Source: Planctomycetota bacterium (GTDB taxonomy: Bacteria > Planctomycetota > Phycisphaerae > Sedimentisphaerales > Anaerohalosphaeraceae). Taken from it: a stretch of 23,201 bases of DNA. The stretch is taken from contig JAGHBX010000538.1 in assembly GCA_021160785.1 (NCBI GenBank), positions 1 to 23,201 of the forward strand, given 5' to 3'. Below, in pieces: positions 6,364 through 13,924 of this stretch. Below the pieces are notes generated by a model that was not told the DNA's origin, did no database searches, and was given only the letters and a program-made list of their open reading frames with translations. A program made the translations under genes and the position numbers. The stretch's first letter is position 1. Each line of letters starts with the position of its first letter.

Positions 6364-9300
6364 CTAATTCGACGCAGCGGCGACCTTTGGGGAGTTGCTT
6401 TCCCGGCGAGTCACTTCGACTGCACAAAGAGCGGGATTGCCCTGTCCGGGTACAATATCTATCACCAGATCACGATCCACACGGATACCGCCAAATCCAC
6501 ATATAAGTTTCCCGGGGGCGCCGGCGGGACTTTCTATAGTCTCGATCACCTTATCCACCGTCCTGCCTTGCAGCTTTATATCAAAGGCTAACTTGCCCTG
6601 TTTGGCGGTTTTGGCGTCGGTAAAATACAGACGTACATCGTATTCGGCAGGTGCGTCTCCTTTGCCCAGCAGAGGCAACACACATTTCTTCAAACCCCTG
6701 GCATACGAAGCGAAAAGCCACGGCTTGTCCGCACCAGCCATCGCCTTAGATTCGTTGTAAGTGTTGACATAACCGCCGCCATCACGGAACTCCGTCGTTA
6801 ACTTCATAGAAAACATCAGCGCACTGCGATCACTCGACACGCTGGGCCTGGGATAGCCAATCCACAAAGTGCCGTCGTCTGCCCGCAGGTCGCCCGGTGC
6901 GCCCATGTTGACCGCCATATGCTTTACGGGCGTATTCGATCCGCCCGCGCTGTAAATGCTCCACCGCTGATGGTCGGGGCGCGGCTCCAGAACCACCGTA
7001 CAGACGATCGGGAACAGGCAGACGCATCCGGCGCTTGCTTCGGGCGCCAGCACCAGGCCGTCGGCGGGTATTGCATTGATCCAGCAGCCCAACCGGTGGC
7101 CTGCAAAATGCCGTATTCCGCTGTCGTCCCGCAGGTCGTAATAGCTCGTGTAACCCGACCGCAACAACAGCATATCCGGACAAGCCGATATCGCCCCGCA
7201 GTGATGGCCCGGCCGCAAAAACTGCCACACCGTCTCTGCGCCCGTCAACGGATGGGCCCGCGTGATCTGCCTGCCCGTCTTCAACTCGAACTTCCAGGGC
7301 TCGGCAAGGATCGTATCGCCGATTATCACAGGACGATGACGATAGTTGGCGTCCTTCGCCCACATCACGTCGCCTGTCCTGGCGGAAAGCGCAACAAGCC
7401 GTCTTTCACTGAATTCGCCCCTCATAAACTGCCGCCAGTAATGGCCGTTGGCATTAGCGCCGCAAAGAACAACAGTACCATCGCGATACATAGCACCAAG
7501 CTCGCCGCCGCCGATACCGATCCGGCTGCAGTCGGTAACATCAACCGCCCTTTCCCAGAGCTTACCGCCCGTCCGAGCATCCAGCGCAACAGCCAATCGC
7601 AAATCCATCGCCTTAACCGCTTTAGCGGCTGCTTTGGCGGCGTCACCCTTTAGATTGGCAAACCGCGACTTGTCCTGTTTCAAAAACGCTTCCCGCTGCT
7701 CGGGCGAAAGTGAACTGTCCACGAAGAACATCCACCCATCACCGATTGCGATGGTGAGATCAGCAATGTTCGTGCCGCCATAGCTCCATATCAGCCTGCC
7801 GCCGTCAACATCATAGGCAAAAACTTTGCTCGAAACACCCTGCGCCGTCAATACGCTTCCATACAGGATGCCATCGACATACGCCGTATAGCCCCACTTG
7901 CCCCGCGATCCATCTGCGCCGGCAGGAACTTCGTATGTCGCAACGGTCCTGCCGGTTTGTGCATCAAGCCGCAAACACTCGTCGCCCACCCCGACAAAGA
8001 AGCTGTCGTCGGATGCAGCCAGGTTGCCGCATTCAACTTTCTTCAGGCGATCGCGCATGGCGCCTGCAATCTCGCGTTTCCATTGCAGCACGCCGTTGTA
8101 GGAGTCATACACCATAACATTGTTTTCGCCCTGTATGAACATTCTCCCGTTGACCGCCAGAGGCGCCGCGGCGGCGTTATGTCGGTTCACCATCGGTGCA
8201 GGACCGGGATCGCCAAACCACAACAAGCCCAACGGCCCGCTGACACGCCTGTCGTCGCTGCACGTCGTATTGCCGGGCTCGGCATACTGATGTGTCCATT
8301 TGCCCGCGCCTGCAAGCGCTCCACGCTCAAGAATCGCCCACCGGCCGTTTGTCTCGCTGATTTGACATTGCCCCAGGTCCAAATGCCGCATCCATCCGCT
8401 CAGGTCCGCCGCTGCAATCACTTTGGCGTTGTCCGGCGCACCCAGACACACGACCCCGCCGCATGGTTTGAGGTGTCCGGCAATATCGGCGGCATCACAA
8501 GGTATCTTGCCCGTTATGAGCAGACTGTCGGAGACAATGAGATTTGCAAAGTAATTCGAATACGGCAGATCGGACAAATCGCCCCTGTCAATAACAACAC
8601 GCTGTCCATACAGACCCGCTGCATCAAGCGCTTTTCGCGCAGCCTGTACTTTCGCCGCATCCGGCTCCACACCGATAACGTGCAGGTCGGTTCGCTTAGC
8701 TAATTCGTATGCTAATCTGCCCTTCTCGGCGCCCAGAACAAGGCAGTATCCCTTCCGCACACCGCTGACATCGATAATTGTTTCCGCCGCCCGTGCATAA
8801 ACATCACTCAGCTTATCGGCCCCATAAGGATTCGCAGCTACCCTGTCCATCGCGGCCGGCCCGGCTGTGTCGCCCTTCCTGGCCCGATCACCCGCAAAGC
8901 AATATACCTTGCCCTTATCTGTACTGACAATCAGCCGACTGTCCGCAACCGCCAACCCGCGAGCCTTGCCCTCGACATCGCCCGACCAGTCAACCGAGCC
9001 GGTCTTGCGATTCAATCCGCAAACCTTGCCGGCGCCTCCCACAAAAACCAGATCGTCCGTAACAATCAGTTCGGCATCGCTGTCGTTAGCAACACGCCAG
9101 CGAATCGTCGGCTTGATCTTCTGGGCATTATGCCGCTTCAACTCCTGGCGCGCCGCGTCGAGATCCTTGCGGAGTTTTTTGAGCTTGTCGCCGCCTGCAC
9201 TCCGCACACTGCTCTGCAATCCCTTAACCTTGTACTCCAGCGAATGTCGCTTGCGGCTGGCTTCGGCGTATGCGGTCCGGTCCATCGCCACAATCTCTCT

Positions 9301-10305
9301 GCCCGTCGCCAGGTACGCTTCGGCTCCCACAATCGCCAGTCGCCTGCCCGGAAACCAGCCAAAACCGCTTCTGCCGCTGTTTTGATCCAGGGTCAGCAGA
9401 TGATGCTGCGTGCCGGTATAGACCTGCTCATCAGCAAGCAGCGCATAAGTCCCGCCGATCACGCCGCCCGACGCCTGGCTGCGCCACCCGATGCTCGGTT
9501 TGAAGAGCATCTTCCCCGTCGCCTTGTCAAAGGCGCCCGGAAGCGCACGACCACAGGGAATAAACAGCTTGTCGCCGGCCGCTAACATATAGCCCTGCGG
9601 TGAAAACTCATCGCGATACGCCCCTCCCTGGCTGATCGTATCATTCTTCCATATCACCTTGCCGTCGGTTGCATCAACGGCATACAGATAAATGTTATCA
9701 TTCGGAAATATCCCGGCCCCAAAATATGCCATCCCCTCATCGATAACAACACCCGTTCGAATGGGCCATCGCGAAATCATTCTGCCATGCCCCAGAAGCT
9801 TTTCGTTATTGGGACCGCCGCGCAGTTTCCAGACGACACTGCCGTCGGCGGCATTTAAGCAATAAACAAAACCGTCATCCGAGCCGACATACACCTTGTC
9901 CTCGCACACCGTCGGCGCCAGTCGCACGGGCCCACCGGTAAAGAACGACCAGCATTGGCTTCCGCTTGCCGCGTCAATCGCATACACCTTGTCGTCAACG
10001 GACGACCCGAAATAAACCTTGCCGGCGACAGCCGCCACCTGGAATGCGTCATCGAACATGACGCGGTGCCGCAGATAAAACCCCTCACGAGGCCGTTCGG
10101 CGGGTCCGGCCCACGCCGCCCGCGGTGCATAAACAGACGAATACACCCACTCCAACGATAACGACGAACCGACCTGCTCACTCGTCCCCCCGCTCCGCGC
10201 CTTGTCGCACCGATAGCCGGGCCAGTCGGCAGCTCTGGCGCCGAGCGACAACAAGGCAATCACGATAAGAACAAATCTGACATACGATCTTTTCGATAAC
10301 ATCAT
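6364..10305 (-). CDS. Giant secreted PQQ-type beta-propeller protein with internal methyltransferase-like domain
   Basis: The protein has 1313 aa and a signal peptide (KRSYVRFVLIVIALLSLGAR, ending near AA-DWPGYR). Domain order: a PQQ-like propeller, residues about 25-480, with typical blades (KVYFGSSVDDKVYAIDAASG; KVYVGSDDGFVYCLNAADGS), interrupted at about 335-395 by a charged helical hairpin likely to be coiled coil; a Rossmann, SAM-methyltransferase-like region at about 510-680 (VLGAEKGRLAYELA as motif I, VIGVEPD as the acidic residue after beta 2, DLSDLPYSNYFANLIVSDSL as motif IV-like); a second propeller at about 690-1130; and a C-terminal beta-sandwich resembling malectin/carbohydrate-binding modules (AEYDVRLYFTD; IRVDRDLVIDIVPG). 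The ATG at 10305 has GGAG (10314-10317) 8 nt upstream; the ATG at 10302 is also possible. Enzymatic activity is not established: exported methyltransferases are unusual, so the Rossmann unit may be structural. A PQQ-dependent alcohol dehydrogenase seems less likely because the usual haem motif is absent. Confidence 0.85.
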   Translation of the reverse strand: MMLSKRSYVRFVLIVIALLSLGARAADWPGYRCDKARSGGTSEQVGSSLSLEWVYSSVYAPRAAWAGPAERPREGFYLRHRVMFDDAFQVAAVAGKVYFGSSVDDKVYAIDAASGSQCWSFFTGGPVRLAPTVCEDKVYVGSDDGFVYCLNAADGSVVWKLRGGPNNEKLLGHGRMISRWPIRTGVVIDEGMAYFGAGIFPNDNIYLYAVDATDGKVIWKNDTISQGGAYRDEFSPQGYMLAAGDKLFIPCGRALPGAFDKATGKMLFKPSIGWRSQASGGVIGGTYALLADEQVYTGTQHHLLTLDQNSGRSGFGWFPGRRLAIVGAEAYLATGREIVAMDRTAYAEASRKRHSLEYKVKGLQSSVRSAGGDKLKKLRKDLDAARQELKRHNAQKIKPTIRWRVANDSDAELIVTDDLVFVGGAGKVCGLNRKTGSVDWSGDVEGKARGLAVADSRLIVSTDKGKVYCFAGDRARKGDTAGPAAMDRVAANPYGADKLSDVYARAAETIIDVSGVRKGYCLVLGAEKGRLAYELAKRTDLHVIGVEPDAAKVQAARKALDAAGLYGQRVVIDRGDLSDLPYSNYFANLIVSDSLLITGKIPCDAADIAGHLKPCGGVVCLGAPDNAKVIAAADLSGWMRHLDLGQCQISETNGRWAILERGALAGAGKWTHQYAEPGNTTCSDDRRVSGPLGLLWFGDPGPAPMVNRHNAAAAPLAVNGRMFIQGENNVMVYDSYNGVLQWKREIAGAMRDRLKKVECGNLAASDDSFFVGVGDECLRLDAQTGRTVATYEVPAGADGSRGKWGYTAYVDGILYGSVLTAQGVSSKVFAYDVDGGRLIWSYGGTNIADLTIAIGDGWMFFVDSSLSPEQREAFLKQDKSRFANLKGDAAKAAAKAVKAMDLRLAVALDARTGGKLWERAVDVTDCSRIGIGGGELGAMYRDGTVVLCGANANGHYWRQFMRGEFSERRLVALSARTGDVMWAKDANYRHRPVIIGDTILAEPWKFELKTGRQITRAHPLTGAETVWQFLRPGHHCGAISACPDMLLLRSGYTSYYDLRDDSGIRHFAGHRLGCWINAIPADGLVLAPEASAGCVCLFPIVCTVVLEPRPDHQRWSIYSAGGSNTPVKHMAVNMGAPGDLRADDGTLWIGYPRPSVSSDRSALMFSMKLTTEFRDGGGYVNTYNESKAMAGADKPWLFASYARGLKKCVLPLLGKGDAPAEYDVRLYFTDAKTAKQGKLAFDIKLQGRTVDKVIETIESPAGAPGKLICGFGGIRVDRDLVIDIVPGQGNPALCAVEVTRRESNSPKVAAASN

Positions 10306-10313
10306 GATCCGTA

Positions 10314-10317
10314 CTCC
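10314..10317 (-). promoter_or_regulatory. Shine-Dalgarno for the PQQ/methyltransferase-like gene
   Basis: GGAG on the minus strand, 8 nt before ATG 10305. It favours this start over an ATG at 10326 in the same frame, which has only an AT-rich stretch before it. Confidence 0.55.
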
Positions 10318-10363
10318 AAAATCCATAAAAATAAATTAATAACTTCCAACAAAATGAAACATG

Positions 10364-10405
10364 ACACGGGCATCCTGCCCGTGTATCATGGGCAGGATGC
10401 CCATG
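10364..10405. repeat. Nested palindrome able to fold two ways
   Basis: Two adjacent perfect hairpins are present: ACACGGGCA/TGCCCGTGT (10364-10372 and 10376-10384, loop TCC) and CATGGGCA/TGCCCATG (10387-10394 and 10398-10405, loop GGA). The 13-mer at 10368-10380 is also the exact reverse complement of 10390-10402, so the whole can form one larger hairpin with a 9-nt loop instead. It lies between the stop of the tricorn-type gene and the start of the PQQ gene. No T-run follows. It may be a dispersed palindromic element, a processing or stability element, or an attenuator; the function is unknown. Confidence 0.75.
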
Positions 10406-10413
10406 CCACATAA

Positions 10414-13400
10414 TTATTTCACCGGATAATCCGGCAGCGGCGGTATCTCCTTTTCCTTTGTTTCGAGCTCCTTGAGTATCACCTCAATCGCCTTGTTCAA
10501 CTGCTGATCGATCCCGGCATACTCCTTGGCGGGGTCATTATCCACATAGATATCCGGCTCGACGCCGACGCCCTCGATTATATATTCTTTTCCTTCCACA
10601 TCATAGCGCGAATATTCCGGCTTCATCAGGAAGCCGCCGTCCAACAGCGGCAGCGACCCGCGAATACCGACCACGCCGCCCCATGTTCTCTTGCCGATCA
10701 CCTTGCCGAGTTTGTGCTTTTTGAAGCGATACGTAAACAGATCGCCGTCGGAGGCGCTGAACTCATCGGCCAGGCAAACCATAGGCCCGTAGATCAAAGC
10801 CGACGGGTTCGGTCCGGGGGCATTATTTCGCGAAAAAGTAATCATCGCGATCTGGCGTCTGAGCCTCTCGATGATCATCGGTGAAACATTCCCGCCGCCG
10901 TTGCCTCGCACATCGATAATCAGGGCCTTTTTGCGAACCTGCGGATAGAAGTACTTGACAAATTCGTTCAAGCCGCGACGACCCATATCAGGGACATGGA
11001 TATAGCCGACTTTGCCGTCGGTCGCCTCATCGACCTTGGCGATATTGCCCTGCACCCAGTTGTAATAATACAGGTTTGATTCGTCATCCGTCGGCACCAC
11101 GATCATGTTGCGAGCGTCCTTCTTTGCCGGCTTCGAGTTTAATTGCAGTGCAATCTGCTTGCCCGCCTTGTTCAAGAGCAACTCATAAATATCCTTCACT
11201 TTAGCGGTGGATTTGCCGTCAACGGCAATAATATAATCGCCCTCATTGGCATCGACGCCAATCTCTGTCAGGGGCGACCGAAGCGATTTATCCCAGTTCT
11301 GCCCGTGAAGAATCCTGTCGATCCTGAAATAGCCGCTCTTTGGGTCCTTTGAAACCTGCGCACCGAGCAGTCCCGTCTTGATCCTGGCGGACCTTGGATA
11401 ATCCCCCTCGCCCACATAGGTATGGCCGACATTCAACTCGCCGATCATCTCACCGATTATATAGGTCAGGTCCGCCCGGTGATTGACATACTTAACCAGC
11501 GGCTCATACCGCTTTTTCATCCCCTCCCAGTCCACACCGTGCATATTCGGAACGTACAGAAATTCCCGCATCTGACGCCAGCACTCGTTAAATATCTGGT
11601 CCCACTCGGCATGCCTGTCCAGATTGACCTCCATACCCGAAAGATCCAGCGTCTCTTTCATCTCGATCTTTCCTTTTGGCAGATCGATAATCGCGTACTT
11701 GCCGCCCGACGACACCAACATTTTCTTTTCATCGGCGGATATCTCATAGCCGCCGATCTGCCCCAACTCCGTTTCCTTCTTGTCCTTGAGGTTGTAGCAC
11801 CGCAGCGTGGTCTTGCTATCCTTGCTCCCCCTGCGAAGGTAATACACGCAATTGCCGACCGAACGCAAGTTGTGGTAGCTCGAAACCGCAATCGGCAGGA
11901 CAGCTATCCGATCCTTGATGCCGTCGAGATCGACTTTCACAATGTTTTCCTTCGGCTTCTTGTCGTCTCCCGTCTCGGTTTTTGCTTTGTCGGCATCCTG
12001 TTTTTTCTCAGGTGCGGCTTTTTTCTCTATGGCCACTTCGTCGCTTTCATACTTAAAAGGCGATGCTGTCTCTTTTGCCAAAGTAAGGAGGTAAATCCGC
12101 GACATGTCCTGATAGGCATGGTTCCATTCCGTGCGGCTGTAGATCGGATTGAAATCCCTCCCCGAAGTGAAAAAGATAAACTTCCCGTCCGAACTGAATA
12201 TCGGATTCGATGCCGAATACCAGCCGTCGGTCAACTCATACGATTTCTTTTCCCTCAGCGAATACAGACAGACCTTGTTCATCCCCTCCTTTTCCGACCT
12301 TACATAGACAATCCACCGGCTGTCCGGCGACCACGAATAATCACCGAACTCACCTTGCTCCGATTTGTCCACCTCGGTAATCTGTCCGCCCGGAACACCG
12401 GCAAACCGAAGCCGCAACCGCTTGTCGGACCACATAATCCTGCTGCTGTCCGGGGACCACGCGATCCGGTACTTATAGGTTTCGGCATTCTTTGTTATCC
12501 GCCTGGCCTTGCCGCTTGCGTCCTGGGCGGTGATGTATATCTCATCTTCGCCGGTGGCGTCGGCAATGTACGCTATCCACTTTCCGTCCGGCGACCAGAT
12601 CGAATTTCGCTCGTGCACTCCCGGCGTGCCGGTCAGATTCCGCACCGAACCGTGCTTTGCCGGAACGGTAAAAACATCGCCTCTTGCGCCGAAGACCGCC
12701 CGTTTGCCGTCCGGCGAAATCTTATAGCTTGCAACCTTGTCGGCGACACCGACAATCCCCCCCCTGCCGCCGGCAAGATCCTCCTGAATGTAAATGACAA
12801 CCTTCTTGCATTCTCCGCCGGCAAGATCGTAGCGATAGATGTACCCGCCGTATTCAAATACAATCGCCTTGTCGCCCAACGAAGGAAACTTGATATCGAA
12901 GTCTGCAAAATCCGTCAGCTTCTTTGTTTTCTTCGTCTTGAGATCGTAGACAAACAGATTCATCCGCTTGTTCTCGTCGCGATCGGAAAGGAAATAAATC
13001 TTCTCGCCGCTCCACATGGGAATAATATCCTGGGCCGGGTTGTCGGTGATGTTTTCTACTTTCTTCGTAGCAAAATCATAGACCCAGATATCGTCTGCCA
13101 TTCCACCCCGATAGCGTTTCCACGTGCGGAACTCACGGAAGATGCGATTGTACGCCATCTTCTTGTCGTCCGGCGAAAACGAACAGAAACCTCCTCGCGG
13201 CAGCGGCAGTTCTTCCGGCAATCCCCCGCTTTTCGACACGAAATACAACTGCCCGTTGAAGCTGTTGTACGAGCGCATCCGCGAACGAAAAACTATATCG
13301 CCGTCATTGGTCCAGGCCATAACGATGTTGTTGGGTCCCATCCTGTCGGAGACATCGTCCCGCCCCAATGTCGCCGTATGGGTCAGCCGCCTTGGAACGC

Positions 13401-13689
13401 CACCGCCGGCAGGCATAAGGTAAACCTCGGTATTGCCGTCGTACTGACCGGTAAACGCGATACTTTTGCCGTCCGGAGAGAACCTGGCAAACATCTCAAA
13501 ACCGTCATGGCCGGTCAGACGTCTGGCGACACCGCCCTTTGACGACACGGTGTAAAGATCGCCCGAAAAGGTGAACACAATCCGATTGCCGTTTATCGCC
13601 GGAAAACGCAGAAGCCGCGCCTGCCGACCGGCAAAAACAGTACTTGAAATGAACACCACCGCAAGAAACACAACACAAATTCGCTTCAT
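10414..13689 (-). CDS. Exported tricorn-type protease (peptidase family S41)
   Basis: The protein has 1091 aa with a signal peptide (KRICVVFLAVVFISSTVFAG). Residues about 25-320 and 320-545 form two runs of PD40/WD40-like blades (ARFSPDGKSIAFTGQYDGNT; SIWSPDGKWIAYIADATGED) equivalent to the two tricorn propellers. A Lys/Glu-rich insert follows at about 550-590. The tricorn core comes next: C1 helical region (WRQMREFLYVPNMHGVDW), His756 in NVGHTYVG, a PDZ-like domain at about 790-880, and the S41 fold with DVRGNGGGN and DEFSASDGD, where Ser980-Asp981 match the known tricorn Ser965-Asp966. Glu1039 (IIEGVGVEPD) is the likely fourth catalytic residue. Tricorn Ser745 appears replaced by Gly beside the His. 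Length is close to archaeal tricorn (about 1070 aa). The role is probably oligopeptide degradation in the periplasm. The ATG at 13689 is preferred over GTG 13692 because GAGGAG (13695-13700) is then properly spaced. Confidence 0.9.
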   Translation of the reverse strand: MKRICVVFLAVVFISSTVFAGRQARLLRFPAINGNRIVFTFSGDLYTVSSKGGVARRLTGHDGFEMFARFSPDGKSIAFTGQYDGNTEVYLMPAGGGVPRRLTHTATLGRDDVSDRMGPNNIVMAWTNDGDIVFRSRMRSYNSFNGQLYFVSKSGGLPEELPLPRGGFCSFSPDDKKMAYNRIFREFRTWKRYRGGMADDIWVYDFATKKVENITDNPAQDIIPMWSGEKIYFLSDRDENKRMNLFVYDLKTKKTKKLTDFADFDIKFPSLGDKAIVFEYGGYIYRYDLAGGECKKVVIYIQEDLAGGRGGIVGVADKVASYKISPDGKRAVFGARGDVFTVPAKHGSVRNLTGTPGVHERNSIWSPDGKWIAYIADATGEDEIYITAQDASGKARRITKNAETYKYRIAWSPDSSRIMWSDKRLRLRFAGVPGGQITEVDKSEQGEFGDYSWSPDSRWIVYVRSEKEGMNKVCLYSLREKKSYELTDGWYSASNPIFSSDGKFIFFTSGRDFNPIYSRTEWNHAYQDMSRIYLLTLAKETASPFKYESDEVAIEKKAAPEKKQDADKAKTETGDDKKPKENIVKVDLDGIKDRIAVLPIAVSSYHNLRSVGNCVYYLRRGSKDSKTTLRCYNLKDKKETELGQIGGYEISADEKKMLVSSGGKYAIIDLPKGKIEMKETLDLSGMEVNLDRHAEWDQIFNECWRQMREFLYVPNMHGVDWEGMKKRYEPLVKYVNHRADLTYIIGEMIGELNVGHTYVGEGDYPRSARIKTGLLGAQVSKDPKSGYFRIDRILHGQNWDKSLRSPLTEIGVDANEGDYIIAVDGKSTAKVKDIYELLLNKAGKQIALQLNSKPAKKDARNMIVVPTDDESNLYYYNWVQGNIAKVDEATDGKVGYIHVPDMGRRGLNEFVKYFYPQVRKKALIIDVRGNGGGNVSPMIIERLRRQIAMITFSRNNAPGPNPSALIYGPMVCLADEFSASDGDLFTYRFKKHKLGKVIGKRTWGGVVGIRGSLPLLDGGFLMKPEYSRYDVEGKEYIIEGVGVEPDIYVDNDPAKEYAGIDQQLNKAIEVILKELETKEKEIPPLPDYPVK

Positions 13690-13694
13690 CACTA

Positions 13695-13700
13695 CTCCTC
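13695..13700 (-). promoter_or_regulatory. Shine-Dalgarno choosing ATG 13689 over GTG 13692
   Basis: GAGGAG on the minus strand leaves 5 nt to ATG 13689 but only 2 nt to the adjacent GTG, so the ATG is the better start for the tricorn-type gene. Confidence 0.6.
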
Positions 13701-13760
13701 ACACAATAAATGACGAAATCTCACAAAAAACCCGCCGCCAACGCAACCGGCCCGCCTGGC

Positions 13761-13786
13761 TGTAGGGTGGGCTCTTAGCCCACCGC
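13761..13786. repeat. 26-bp palindromic repeat, copy 2
   Basis: This is the exact reverse complement of 5379-5404, with the same 8-bp stem (here AGCCCACC on the right arm) and a 3-nt loop. It lies in the 235-bp gap between the end of the beta-helix/GH29-like gene and the start of the tricorn-type gene, both on the minus strand. The rest of that gap shows no gene or other clear signal. Confidence 0.75.
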
Positions 13787-13924
13787 CAATCACTGCAATT
13801 ATAGCCCATCGGCGCCGAAAATGCAAGGATCGGGTCATTATTGCGCTTTGCCCGCCCTTGGCTATCCCGCCACGCAGGCGCTCGCCATCAACAGCCCCCC
13901 GGCACATTCGATTTGAAATAAGGA

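Noticed and set aside
6245..6427. Upstream extension of the FG-GAP/dockerin protein by 61 residues
   Set aside because: The extension overlaps the 3' end of the PQQ gene, has no signal sequence, and a strong ribosome site plus signal peptide sit at the inner ATG.
11422..13542. Long open frame of 706 codons on the plus strand opposite the tricorn-type gene
   Set aside because: It is antisense to a clearly real protease gene, shows no recognisable domain, signal or ribosome site, and is explained by G/C-ending codon bias keeping the reverse frame open.
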